This document shows positions 9,153 to 17,328 of a stretch of 64,000 nucleotides of DNA, one piece after another. The stretch lies in NCBI RefSeq assembly GCF_043099315.1, contig NZ_CP170746.1. The stretch is one strand, 5' to 3'. A program made the translations under genes and the position numbers. Every line of letters begins with the position of its first letter. The stretch's first letter is position 1. The notes under the pieces are model-generated. The model worked only from the letters and a program-made list of their open reading frames with translations. It searched no databases and was not told the DNA's origin. Source of the DNA: Chlorogloeopsis fritschii. GTDB lineage: Bacteria > Cyanobacteriota > Cyanobacteriia > Cyanobacteriales > Nostocaceae.

Positions 9153-9800
9153 TTAATTAAACCGAACAACTTCCTCTACCTGTGTTAAGTGGGATGTATC
9201 TCCCTTCAGTTCTAAAAACCATTCTGGGTGTTGGCGCACAACTTTCACTAAGCTGCACAGAGAAGCTTTAACTTCTGTTAAGGCGATTTCTCCTACAAGC
9301 CCCATTGCTGCACCTTGTACCGATGCACCATGTCCCACTAGCAGAATATGTTCTGGAGAGAATTCTACAGCTAGGCACCTGGCAGTTTGTCCGGAACGTG
9401 TCTGTGCTTGTTCATGAGTTTCCGGATATTGGGCGGCTATGCGTGGCGTATAGCTAGTGTCAATTCTGGGAAAGAGTTCTGCTAATTCTCTAGTTGACAA
9501 TCTTTTGGGTTCCTCTGCCATCCAAGCAGGATTTAACCATTCACTTAAACCTGTTTCCAACTTAATCGGTAAATCCAGAACTTCTGCGACTGCGTTAGCC
9601 GTTTGCACTGTTCGCAGGAAGGGAGAAGCGAAAATGTGAGAAATTTTTTCTCGCTTCAGGCGATTAGCTAACTGCTGTGCTTGTAAAAAACCATCTTCAG
9701 ATAAGGGTGGATCGTAGCGTCGTTCTGCTGTTAGAAACCACTCTGGGTTGACAAAATCAAGGCGATTGGCGTGTCTTGCGATCCAGATGATTTGACTCAT
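9153..9800 (-). CDS. Histidine phosphatase superfamily protein
   Basis: This 215-aa protein carries the phosphohistidine site IARHANR (RHA with His10, where RHG is more usual), the phosphate-pocket Arg in ASPFLRTVQTA, and the second catalytic His in LLVGHGASVQG. This covers the cofactor-independent phosphoglycerate mutase/SixA/PhoE-like superfamily. The substrate cannot be assigned, since members include sugar-phosphate and protein phosphatases. It is followed 87 bp later by glk on the same strand, which could hint at sugar phosphates, but this is weak context. Confidence 0.85.
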   Translation of the reverse strand: MSQIIWIARHANRLDFVNPEWFLTAERRYDPPLSEDGFLQAQQLANRLKREKISHIFASPFLRTVQTANAVAEVLDLPIKLETGLSEWLNPAWMAEEPKRLSTRELAELFPRIDTSYTPRIAAQYPETHEQAQTRSGQTARCLAVEFSPEHILLVGHGASVQGAAMGLVGEIALTEVKASLCSLVKVVRQHPEWFLELKGDTSHLTQVEEVVRFN

Positions 9801-9865
9801 GGATTGATTCCCAAGCGGATAAACTTTGCGGGCTACAAAGTAAATATCATCTCATGTTGGGAAAT

Positions 9866-10312
9866 TTAGGGATTTGAAGAGTTCGATAAGTTTAGAGACA
9901 TCATTTGAATATCTGTACGTTCACACCAGCCTAACTTTTCCCAAAACTGTTTTGCCTGAACATTTTCTGTCAGTATAAACAGGTGGCACTTCTCGATTCC
10001 CCAATTTCTTAACCGAGCAAGGCTACTTTCTACAAGTTTTGTACCGATACCTTGCCGACGATAAATTGGTAACACTGCTAGATGATGTAAATAGCCACGA
10101 CGCCCATCATGTCCACACAAAATTGCACCAACAATTTGTCCATCCTTTCGGGCAGCGAAACTCAAACCTGAGTTTCGCTCCAAATAGCGCTGAATATTTT
10201 CTTTTGAATCTGCATCGCGTAACTTGATGCCCTCTGTATTCTCCCAGAGAGAAATTACATCCTCGTAGTCTGTAATATATAGTTCTGTAATTTCTATCGC
10301 CATCTTTCTCAT
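9866..10312 (-). CDS. GNAT family N-acetyltransferase
   Basis: This 148-aa protein spans a single GNAT fold. A charged N-terminal strand (IEITELYITDYEDV) is followed by GQIVGAILCGHDGRRGYLHHLAV, acetyl-CoA-binding motif A VLPIYRRQGIGTKL (R-Q-G-I-G loop), and motif B FILTENVQAKQFWEKLGW. It resembles the YpeA-like branch, but acceptor specificity is not inferable. Translation may start at the first Met (10312) or the Met three codons later. It is on the same strand as the downstream phosphatase gene, 65 bp away. Confidence 0.85.
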   Translation of the reverse strand: MRKMAIEITELYITDYEDVISLWENTEGIKLRDADSKENIQRYLERNSGLSFAARKDGQIVGAILCGHDGRRGYLHHLAVLPIYRRQGIGTKLVESSLARLRNWGIEKCHLFILTENVQAKQFWEKLGWCERTDIQMMSLNLSNSSNP

Positions 10313-10498
10313 TCATCATTATTCTTGCCAAGACAGAGACATAGTTTTTCAGGACTTATGCAAAATACCTCTCTAACTCTTATTCCTCCGTGCCCTCTGT
10401 GCCTGGAGTGGTTTTATTCTTCCGTGACTCGTGCGTAAGTTCTATTTTTGCTCCTTACGAAAAACAGGGTATAGGAATAGATTTTGTGTCCCACTAAT

Positions 10499-11068
10499 TT
10501 ACAACTTCAACTTCAACCATCCAAATAACTGCCCTACCGTCAATTTCAAGTCACTAACTAAATCCGGAACTGGTAATATCTCTTGTTCTGCTTGGAAAAT
10601 TTCTGGTTGCTGCCCTGTTGGAAAAACTAAAAGCGATCGCTCATCTGGATCGAGTAGCCAACCCATACGACAGCCATTTTTTAGACAATGTAGAATATTG
10701 CCAGTCACTTTTGTCAGACTTTGTTCTGGCGATAAAATTTCAATTGTCCAATCAGGAGCAGCTTTAAAAACGTTCGCTACATCTCCATTTTCATCTATGG
10801 GAATTCGCTCCCAAGCAAAAACTGCTACATCTGGTACAATCGAACGCCCAGCAAAAGTACACCGCAATTCTGGAAAAGCAAGAGCAATTTTATTTGGCTT
10901 CACTACAGCATTAATAGTACTGACGAGTTCGCCCTGAATAATACTGTGCTTACCTTGAGGCATTGGTTTTTGAATTACTTGTCCGTTGATGTATTCGCTG
11001 GCTGGTTTCGTTTCTGGTAGCTTGAGAAACTCTTCTAAAGTTAGGGTTTTCGTTGGTAGCTGTACCAT
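10499..11068 (-). CDS. Uma2 family (DUF820) putative restriction-endonuclease-like protein
   Basis: This 189-aa protein shows the Uma2 layout common in cyanobacteria: LTLEEFLKLPETKPASEY with GQVIQKPMPQGKHS, then RSIVPDVAVF and DWTIEILSPEQS, which supply the PD...E-x-S/K catalytic arrangement of the PD-(D/E)XK fold. The lysine expected after the second acidic residue is not obvious here (EILSPEQS). Such genes occur in large paralogous families with no firmly known role. It has a single-gene setting. A second, coiled-coil-tailed member is at 51571. Confidence 0.82.
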   Translation of the reverse strand: MVQLPTKTLTLEEFLKLPETKPASEYINGQVIQKPMPQGKHSIIQGELVSTINAVVKPNKIALAFPELRCTFAGRSIVPDVAVFAWERIPIDENGDVANVFKAAPDWTIEILSPEQSLTKVTGNILHCLKNGCRMGWLLDPDERSLLVFPTGQQPEIFQAEQEILPVPDLVSDLKLTVGQLFGWLKLKL

Positions 11069-11221
11069 ATATGTTTGCCTCTCAATAGTTTATGTATGAT
11101 GAGGTTATATATAGATAGAGTTAATCAAAATAGGTAAACTTCCAAAACTGAGGATAACCAAAACATATAGAGATATTCCCAACCAAGTACAAAGGCATCT
11201 CAAGTATAAATATAAACATAA

Positions 11222-11950
11222 TTATCCTAAATAAGCTTTTTTAACTCGCTCATCAGTAATTAATTCTGATGCTGTACCCCTTAAGGTGATGCTACCCGCT
11301 TCCAAAACGTATCCTCGATCTGCAATTTGTAGGGCAAGGTTAGCATTTTGTTCCACGAGCAAAATAGTAACGCCTGTAGCGCGTAAATTTTCAATGATGG
11401 TAAAGATTTCTCGAACGATCGCTGGTGCTAAACCCAAGCTCGGTTCATCTAAAAGCAAAAGTTTAGGTTTACTCATCAACGAACGGGCGATCGCTAACAT
11501 TTGTTGTTCGCCACCACTCAGAGTTCCTGCTAGTTGATTGCGTCTTTGTGCTAAACGTGGAAATAGCTCAAATTGGCGCTGAATATCAGCTTTTACTTCT
11601 GCTTGATGAGAACGAATATAGGCACCGAGGAGCAAATTATCATAAACCGTTTGCCGTGCTAATACTCTTCGTCCTTCCGGGCAATGGGCAATACCCAATT
11701 GCACAATTTCATGTGGTTGGCGACGAATAATATTCCTGCCACTGTAAATAATTTCACCGCTACGGGGATTTACTATCTTAGAGATAGCACGAAGAGTGGT
11801 GCTTTTACCAGCACCGTTTGCACCAATTAAGGTAACTACTTCGCCATTATTTATAACTAAATTAATTTTTTTGAGAGCTTGAATGCCCCCATAATTAACG
11901 CATAAATTTTTTATTTCTAAAATAGGATATTTCTCAATATCTGTGTTCAT
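11222..11950 (-). CDS. ABC transporter ATP-binding protein, LivF type (branched-chain/neutral amino acid uptake)
   Basis: This 242-aa nucleotide-binding subunit has Walker A GANGAGKST (43-51), signature LSGGEQQMLAIARSL, Walker B LLLLDEPSLGLAP and the H-loop region replaced by the LivF-style VEQNANLAL. The motif order and IAHCPEGRRVL are diagnostic of the LivF/NatE/UrtE branch, which energises import of hydrophobic amino acids or urea with a periplasmic binding protein, two permeases and LivG. None of those partners is in the window, so this orphan ATPase probably serves a transporter encoded elsewhere. NatE of the neutral amino acid system is my first guess. Confidence 0.88.
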   Translation of the reverse strand: MNTDIEKYPILEIKNLCVNYGGIQALKKINLVINNGEVVTLIGANGAGKSTTLRAISKIVNPRSGEIIYSGRNIIRRQPHEIVQLGIAHCPEGRRVLARQTVYDNLLLGAYIRSHQAEVKADIQRQFELFPRLAQRRNQLAGTLSGGEQQMLAIARSLMSKPKLLLLDEPSLGLAPAIVREIFTIIENLRATGVTILLVEQNANLALQIADRGYVLEAGSITLRGTASELITDERVKKAYLG

Positions 11951-12261
11951 TCTGTATGTTGATATATAGTTAATCTTTTTATTATTTCAAGTTTGGAATA
12001 TTATTGACGCCTAAATAAACGCCCACAGGCTGAAAGCCTAGCGCTATACAAACAAAGCCTACATCCATGGACTAAATCCTTACAGGCTGCAGAGGTAGCC
12101 TACCCTCCGGGAAGCAGATCCGGCGTCTATGTACGTATAGCAACACCCTTCTCGGATGTTGGATTTTGGCAAAGTTATTAAGCTAAATAACAATATAAAG
12201 CAATCAAAGGTGCGTTACACTACATTAACGCACCCTTGACAGAATTACGCAAGCATAAAAA
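11951..12261. other. Spacer with degenerate repeats, no gene
   Basis: No open frame of note. It holds a stretch with AGGCTGAAAGCCTAGCG, AAACAAAGCCTACATCC and ACAGGCTG (about 12024-12092), and a GC-rich piece TCCGGCGTCTATGTACG (about 12117-12135) that recurs as CCGGCGTCTACGT in the repeat island near 57.1 kb. These look like short spacer repeats. A terminator-like hairpin follows (12209-12234). Confidence 0.6.
12209..12234 (-). terminator. Hairpin downstream of the DUF177 gene
   Basis: GGTGCGTTA (12209-12217) pairs perfectly with TAACGCACC (12226-12234) across an 8-nt loop; on the minus strand it is followed by TTTGATT. It lies 28 bp after the DUF177 stop and would end the rpmH-to-DUF177 transcript. 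A similar but imperfect hairpin stands at 24021-24048, so it may be a common repeat reused as a terminator. Confidence 0.6.
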
Positions 12262-12768
12262 CTAAGAAGGAAATTGCTTTCTCAAGGCTTCTAGAGAAGA
12301 CCAACGGCGGTCTAGACCCTGTTCAGAATTGCTATTATTAATTTGTTGAATACCTTGACAATTTTGATCACACAGTTGGCGTTGGGGAATTGCCAGGCAC
12401 ATTTGCTCGTATAGCCATTCACTAGGGTCAAAATACCCGTATGGTGATAGAGTTTCCACTAAATCTTCTACTGCAATTTCCCGCTCTAAGACAAAGGCTT
12501 CTTCTTCCTCAACGGCTTCGTCTAACCAGATGATTTCAGAAGTATCTACCACTAGGCGATGATTGTAACTTTGCAAACAGCGGTTGCAGGTGCAAGTAAT
12601 AATGGTTTCTGCTTTACTAAACACCTCTAAATAATTACCACAATGCCGTACTCGAATGCGTCCGCGAACTGGTGTCAAAGTTTCCAAACCAGGAAGAAAC
12701 TCTTGCACCTGAATCTCCTCTGTCCGCTCCGGTGCTTTAGTTAGCTGCGGAATATAAATTGCGTCCAT
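12262..12768 (-). CDS. YceD/DUF177 family protein
   Basis: This 168-aa protein matches the DUF177 (YceD) family. It has a beta-rich N-terminus (TLTPVRGRIRVRH), a CTCNRCL motif near the middle and a later CDQNCQG, giving two Cys pairs that could hold zinc. The acidic segment LDEAVEEEEAF lies between them. In most bacteria the family precedes rpmF and is tied to 23S rRNA or ribosome maturation. Here it follows jag by about 205 bp on the same strand, as in the cyanobacterial ribosome/membrane-insertion cluster. The exact function is unknown. Confidence 0.82.
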   Translation of the reverse strand: MDAIYIPQLTKAPERTEEIQVQEFLPGLETLTPVRGRIRVRHCGNYLEVFSKAETIITCTCNRCLQSYNHRLVVDTSEIIWLDEAVEEEEAFVLEREIAVEDLVETLSPYGYFDPSEWLYEQMCLAIPQRQLCDQNCQGIQQINNSNSEQGLDRRWSSLEALRKQFPS

Positions 12769-12904
12769 AGGATTTATGAGACATCTTCACGAAAAATTAT
12801 GCCTATTATCGGCAAAAATGCCGATAGTACTTCTTTAGTCTAACTTTTTTGGGATCTAATTTTATAGCTGATAAATACGGAAATCCGTATATTCTAGATT
12901 CTAG

Positions 12905-12967
12905 AAAATTAATGAGTTGTTAGTTGCTAGTTGTTAGTTGTTAACTACCAACCACCAACCACCAACT
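12905..12967. repeat. Short tandem repeat, TTGTTAG / CCACCAA type
   Basis: Three to four units of GTTAGTTG-like heptamers are followed by CTACCAACCACCAACCACC, their approximate reverse complement, so the block can fold back on itself. It sits directly downstream of the jag stop in the spacer before the DUF177 gene. Confidence 0.6.
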
Positions 12968-12973
12968 ACTTAG

Positions 12974-13491
12974 TTATTCGGGTGATGCCATACGTACAAC
13001 TAGATTGCGATGTGGCTCTTTACCTCGGCTAAAAGTTTCCAAGTCACTAAAATCCTTTAAAAAGGTGTGAACTTGACGGCGTTCAGCTGAACTAAGAGAT
13101 TTAATTTCCACTTCTCTACCTGTTGTACGTACTTGTTCGGCTGCTCCCACAGCGATCGCTCGAATTTCCGCTTGTCTCCTGACGCGGTAGCCATTTAGTT
13201 CAACTGTGTATGAGGCTTGTTCCTCATGAGGTTGGTTCAAGTTGAGAATAGAATTCGCTAAATATTGAATAGCATCTAAAACTGTACCATCGGGTCGATT
13301 AACACCTGAATATGCTCTGGAGCCAAATTGACTTCGTCAATCGTCAACCAGAAACTATCAGGTTCTTGAGATTCACCCTCACCAGTGGCAAGTGATTCTA
13401 ACTCAGCCTTGATATTAGTATTGATCCCAGTTAGTTGCAGCAGAGTTTTTAACCACTGCTGCCCTCTTTGCATACGACTATCGGTCATCAT
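12974..13491 (-). pseudogene. jag: jag (KH-R3H RNA-binding protein), frameshifted
   Basis: Two frames together make a Jag/KhpB protein. The 5' part (ATG at 13491 or 13488) encodes the N-terminal region up to APEHIQVLI and then stops at 13276. The 3' part encodes NQPHEEQASYTVELNG, VRRQAEIRAIA and the R3H segment SLSSAERRQVHTFL. Adding one C to the plus strand after 13296 (G on the coding strand) restores VLIGPDGTVLDAIQYLANSI, which contains the KH GxxG loop. Jag/KhpB binds RNA and acts in cell-envelope homeostasis next to yidC. The start overlaps the yidC stop by one base (TAATG). A sequencing error is the simplest explanation, because both halves are otherwise well preserved. Confidence 0.88.
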
Positions 13492-14633
13492 TAACCTGTA
13501 GCCTTTTTCTTAGAACTTTTTGGTTCAAACGGCAGGGTTTTTTGTTGTACTTCTGCCTCTTTCTCCTGAGACTCTACGATTTTTTGTAGCTCTTCTGGCA
13601 GGGGTTCGCGAGAGAGAATATAGGTTTGCAAAGTTTGGAAAATATTACCAATCACCATATACATCAGCACCCCAGCAGGCAGAGGGAAGAACAAAAACAT
13701 CCCGGAAAAAATAACGGGAGTAATTTTGTTAACTGTATCTTGCTGTGGGTTACCACCACTTGAATTTTGCCCAGACAGTACTTGGCTGATGTAAAGGGTA
13801 ATACCAAACATCACTACCATTGCCACAATATCCCAATGGATTGTGCCATCAGGATCGATCGCGCCAACTCTACCCAAGGCGTCAATGAATAAAAATCCTT
13901 TATCTGCTGCCAATCCGGGAATTGTCCCCTGAATAGTCACATCTCCTGGCTGCAAGGCTTCTATGTTTCCTTCAGCATCAATTCTCACCCTTTCTTCCCC
14001 TTTGGTGACTTTCCATTGGGGAATGAGATTTACATCTGGGTGTTCAGCCAAAACTGCTGGAAATGGTTTGCCCTCAGGAGTTTGATATTGAATTTTAGTT
14101 GTTTCTCCTACAGCTAATTTGTTGCCGCTAGGGAGAATAGCTGTAACCTTAACGTGTTCTCCATCAGCAACGTAAATGTTTTGAGCAGGAGTAGCAAAAG
14201 CCTGGGGTTGAATTCTTTCAATTTGTTCAGCAGGAAAGATTTGCAGGTTCACGGTGTAGTTTACGCTGGCAAAAGGCGAACCTCGCAAGGTGGCAAATAG
14301 CGCTAACAAAACGGGCATTTGCAACAAGAGCGGCAAACACCCAGCTAAAGGATTGCCAAATTCTTTCTGAACGTTGAGCATTTCCTCTTGCTGTTTTTGC
14401 GGATCGTCCTTATAACGTTCTTTGATTTCTTGCATCCGCTTTTGCATCAAAGGTTGCACAATTCGCATTCTTCGCATATTGCGAATCGAACCTGCACTGA
14501 GAGGATACAGTGCAAAACGAATTATCAATGTTAAGGCAACTATCGCCAATCCATAGCTTGGTACTATGCTGTAGAACAAGTCTATGATTGGCAACATTAC
14601 GTTGTTCGAGAGGAACCCGATACCAAAATCCAT
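13491..14633 (-). CDS. yidC: Membrane protein insertase YidC/Alb3/Oxa1
   Basis: This 380-aa protein carries the Oxa1 core: YGLAIVALTLIIRFALYPLS, a positively charged hairpin (MRRMRIVQPLMQKRMQEIKERY), QKEFGNPLAGCLPLLLQMPVL, then two more membrane segments (DIVAMVVMFGITLYIS; FSGMFLFFPLPAGVLMYMV). It inserts thylakoid and cytoplasmic membrane proteins alone or with SecYEG. Residues of about 125-255 form a large non-membrane insertion containing RIDAEGNIEALQPGDVTI, which looks like a bacterial Ig-like (Big2) fold. The C-terminal tail is basic and Gln/Lys-rich. Neighbours rnpA, rpmH and jag are the classic yidC context. Confidence 0.95.
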   Translation of the reverse strand: MDFGIGFLSNNVMLPIIDLFYSIVPSYGLAIVALTLIIRFALYPLSAGSIRNMRRMRIVQPLMQKRMQEIKERYKDDPQKQQEEMLNVQKEFGNPLAGCLPLLLQMPVLLALFATLRGSPFASVNYTVNLQIFPAEQIERIQPQAFATPAQNIYVADGEHVKVTAILPSGNKLAVGETTKIQYQTPEGKPFPAVLAEHPDVNLIPQWKVTKGEERVRIDAEGNIEALQPGDVTIQGTIPGLAADKGFLFIDALGRVGAIDPDGTIHWDIVAMVVMFGITLYISQVLSGQNSSGGNPQQDTVNKITPVIFSGMFLFFPLPAGVLMYMVIGNIFQTLQTYILSREPLPEELQKIVESQEKEAEVQQKTLPFEPKSSKKKATG

Positions 14634-14819
14634 TATTCTGAATTCAACCTGAGGTTATGTAAATTAACTACCGATTTTAGATTGGAAATTAGCTCATGGC
14701 TAATGGCTAATAGCATTTGGCTATCAGTTATTGCTTGTCCAATTTCCAAAATTGGCCAACTGAATCTAATTTATCTAAATCAGGATTTGCCTGCGACTAC
14801 AGTTCTACTACGGATAGCC

Positions 14820-14946
14820 GCACTATATTGGGGATTGGGTATTAGGTATCGGGGAATGGGTATTGGGTGTTGGGGATTAGGTATTAAGATTTCTTTATTC
14901 CTAGCCCCTAGTCCCTAGCCCCTAGTCCCTAGCCCCTAGTCCCTAC
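14820..14946. repeat. Heptanucleotide repeat cluster with inverted halves
   Basis: The first half repeats GGGTATTG/GGGGATTAGGTATT units, the second half repeats CCCTAGC/CCCTAGT heptamers up to 14944. It fills the spacer between the PH-domain gene and yidC (319 bp, otherwise gene-free). The same heptamers recur at 7231, 18503, 21844 and 50711. Confidence 0.75.
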
Positions 14947-14952
14947 ACCCTA

Positions 14953-15345
14953 TCATTTATTAACAGCGCTACTAAAATTGGGATTTTTGGCAGCTACTTT
15001 TTCACTGATGTAATCATAAAGTTCCCTAAACTTGGGAACAGCCCGTAATTCTAGACGACTACCATCTTTTAGGGTTAGCACCATGTCTCCCCATAAGCCA
15101 ATCCCACGGGGTACTTTAACGATTTTGACAATCTCTGAGTAAATTACATCGCTGCGCTCACGTCCCATCCAACCTCCAGTGACAGACACTCGGCGATCGC
15201 TAATGCGGAAACGCAGCCACAAAGCTCTGACAATTGCCCCAACAGTCAATGGCAAGCCTACAACAGTAAACCCAATTAGTATGTTTATTATCAAATCCCC
15301 GATATGGGGGCCACCTTCAAAATAAACTTCTTCACGAATGCCCAT
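14953..15345 (-). CDS. PH (bPH2-like) domain membrane protein
   Basis: This 130-aa protein has a hydrophobic hairpin near residues 18-42 (LIINILIGFTVVGLPL, then VGAIVRALWLRF) and then a small beta domain with RISDRRVSVTGGW, a pattern of bacterial PH-like domains, and DGSRLELRAVPKF. The role is unknown. Its start overlaps the rnpA stop by 14 bp, so the two genes are translationally coupled. It sits between rnpA and yidC, where many bacteria have yidD, so a link to membrane protein insertion is a reasonable but unproven inference. Confidence 0.75.
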   Translation of the reverse strand: MGIREEVYFEGGPHIGDLIINILIGFTVVGLPLTVGAIVRALWLRFRISDRRVSVTGGWMGRERSDVIYSEIVKIVKVPRGIGLWGDMVLTLKDGSRLELRAVPKFRELYDYISEKVAAKNPNFSSAVNK

Positions 15346-15700
15346 TTAATACCTCAGCTTGTGCCAACAACTGCTCTAATTCTTGCAGAAATTGTTGGGT
15401 TACGCACTTAGATTCTGCTGCGCCTGGTTTTACAATCACCACTAGCCGCCACCCTGGTGAGATTTTGGGCAACAATTGATGCAAAGCTGCTGCTATTTGA
15501 CGCTTGAGGCGGTTGCGAACCACCGCCCGTTTGCTGACTTTGGTACTAACCGAAATCCCAATTTGAGTTGGAGCAATAAGTGCTGATGACAATTGCAAGG
15601 CTCTCAAAGTTAGGTAAGAACCATGACGGCGAATGCCCCCCCGGAAAACCGCTTGGAAATCGTGGCGAGATTTAAGCCGATATGCTTTGGGCAAAGCCAC
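15332..15700 (-). CDS. rnpA: Ribonuclease P protein component
   Basis: This 122-aa basic protein has RLKSRHDFQAVFRGG at the N-terminus (RNA-binding cleft residues), IGISVSTKVSKRAVVRNRLKR containing the family RNR signature, and a C-terminal GWRLVVIVKPGAA. It binds the catalytic RNA of RNase P and helps mature tRNA 5' ends. It starts 25 bp after rpmH, in the usual rpmH-rnpA pair, and overlaps the following PH-domain gene. Confidence 0.95.
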   Translation of the reverse strand: MALPKAYRLKSRHDFQAVFRGGIRRHGSYLTLRALQLSSALIAPTQIGISVSTKVSKRAVVRNRLKRQIAAALHQLLPKISPGWRLVVIVKPGAAESKCVTQQFLQELEQLLAQAEVLNGHS

Positions 15701-15725
15701 AGCCGCTATTTCTGCTTACTTAAGT

Positions 15726-15860
15726 TTAGACGCTAAGACGATGACGTCCTTTTCTTCTTCTTGCTCTGAGTACATTTCTTCCATCTGGCGTCCGCATTCT
15801 GGCACGAAAACCAGAGGTTCTTTTTCTCTTGCGACAAGTTCCTTCTAGAGTTCTGCGCAT
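15726..15860 (-). CDS. rpmH: 50S ribosomal protein L34
   Basis: A 44-aa reading frame, ATG at 15860 and TAA at 15726, encodes MRRTLEGTCRKRKRTSGF, then RARMRTPDGRNVLRARRR and ends KGRHRLSV. This is the full, highly basic L34 protein of the large subunit; only a few residues differ from the common MKRT(L/Y) start. It lies directly upstream of rnpA on the same strand. Upstream, a TATAAT hexamer stands on the minus strand at 15914-15909, about 49 bp before the ATG, and could be the operon's -10 element, although no good -35 is visible. Confidence 0.95.
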   Translation of the reverse strand: MRRTLEGTCRKRKRTSGFRARMRTPDGRNVLRARRRKGRHRLSV

Positions 15861-16039
15861 AGTCTTATCCTCTCCAACAAATTTTGATATAAAATGTCAC
15901 AATCTATTATTATATCACTATATTGATGCAAAAACTCTAAGAAACTTGTACAATAGTCAAAAGCCGATAGTTTAGAGTTTAAAGTCTAGTTTCTCACCAA
16001 AAATTTTTTGACTATCGACCTTTGACATTTGAGTGCTAA

Positions 16040-16552
16040 TTACCCGATGCTAAGTAACCAAGTTCCCAAGTAACGGGATAGTGGTACATCACCAGGGGAT
16101 TGAATCGAGCAATTGAAATAATAAATACCGCCGAAAGCAGGGTTTTTCACGTTAGAGAATACCAACTCAACATTGCTACCTGCTGGCACCGCTTCTTGAG
16201 GATAAATTTCAATCACACGATTTTCTCGATCCCACCTGACTTCAGATAGGGGTACTTTTTTGTTTTTCACCCGTACTTCTATGTTTTTAGGATCAAAAGT
16301 TCCCTTGTAGTATTTGGGGTAAGTTACAACAAATTGAGCAGCAGCTACGTTCATCTTTTTAGCAGGAATTCTTAAGCGGTATCTATCCCAGGCATTAACG
16401 TTACCGCCAAAATCTAAACGAAAGGGTAGCTGGTTTTCACCTTTGACTCCGCTAAAAAGTGTGAATCCAGGTAAGGAATTTGCCAAACTAATCGCAGGTA
16501 AGCTTGTTAGTAAAAAACTAGTTACCGCTAAAGCAGAAAGTAGACGTCGCAT
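16040..16552 (-). CDS. DUF2808 exported protein
   Basis: This 170-aa protein has a Sec signal peptide (MRRLLSALAVTSFLLTSLP, cleavage near SLA/NS). The mature domain contains WDRYRLRIPAKKM, FVVTYPKYYKGTFDP and VKNPAFGGIYYFNCSI, the conserved pattern of DUF2808, a cyanobacterial family of secreted beta-rich proteins with unknown role. It is monocistronic, followed by the rpmH promoter region and preceded by a 776-bp spacer. Confidence 0.85.
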   Translation of the reverse strand: MRRLLSALAVTSFLLTSLPAISLANSLPGFTLFSGVKGENQLPFRLDFGGNVNAWDRYRLRIPAKKMNVAAAQFVVTYPKYYKGTFDPKNIEVRVKNKKVPLSEVRWDRENRVIEIYPQEAVPAGSNVELVFSNVKNPAFGGIYYFNCSIQSPGDVPLSRYLGTWLLSIG

Positions 16553-17328
16553 AGTTAAGCTCCTGTTGCAGAAATATTGTGGTGTGTTATCTCAGTGGTT
16601 GGGGGTGGGGACTTCGTAACCAAACTTGACTCATGGCTATTTGGGATCTGGACGTAAAATTCTGGTGAAAGGTGCCGACTTCTTTTCTTCCTCAGAAATA
16701 TTACTTACAAAAGTGTTTTATAAGTTACATTTTATTGTATTTATTCACCTCATTCTCTTTTGAAGAGTAAACGTTTTTATTATTGCTAGCTTGGTGACAT
16801 TTTCACCAGGTGCAAAACACAGTGGAGAAAAGATTATGTTGCAGAATATGTATAAGTGTATCTAAAAATCAGGTTTTTGTTATAAAAATTAAGCGAATCA
16901 ATACAGCGATCGCGCTTTGAATTGGGCTAGATTGGTTACAACAAACGTTATTCCCAGCAAACTTAATTCCAGTGATTTGAGGCTCTAGTTTGTCAGAAAT
17001 TAATTGATATTGCACGATGTAAAGAACACACAACAATATTTTTCAATCCCTAAAAGAACTTGAAGACAACGATGCAAAGTTTGGGGATCGGCATAGGATG
17101 TGCAATGAGTAATCCATGAATGCAAGTATCTTTACTTTAAATTGTGACATCCGCGAGTGATACGGTTAGGTTTTGCCTGGATAAGTAGAGCGGTAAATCC
17201 TGCGTTGCCAGCAACTGGGAAAGCTAATAATTGATAGCTCTGCCCAAGACATTAGAACTGAGTAGATTGACTCAGCAGAAACATTTCAAAGCTTGCACAG
17301 AAATAAATATTAATCTCAAGGAGATTGC
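16553..17328. other. 776-bp divergent spacer, no gene seen
   Basis: This spacer separates the minus-strand DUF2808 gene from the plus-strand pnt operon and should hold promoters for both. I see no convincing coding frame, tRNA or repeat. An AGGAG ribosome-binding site stands just before the pntAA ATG (about 17318-17322). The length leaves room for a long pnt leader or a small RNA, but no clear terminator-type hairpin was found. Confidence 0.5.

Noticed and set aside
10431..10937. 168-codon plus-strand frame
   Set aside because: Antisense to the Uma2 gene over most of its length; low-quality composition.
14682..14918. 78-codon plus-strand frame
   Set aside because: Made of heptamer repeat translation (RGMGIGCWGLGIK); no real gene.
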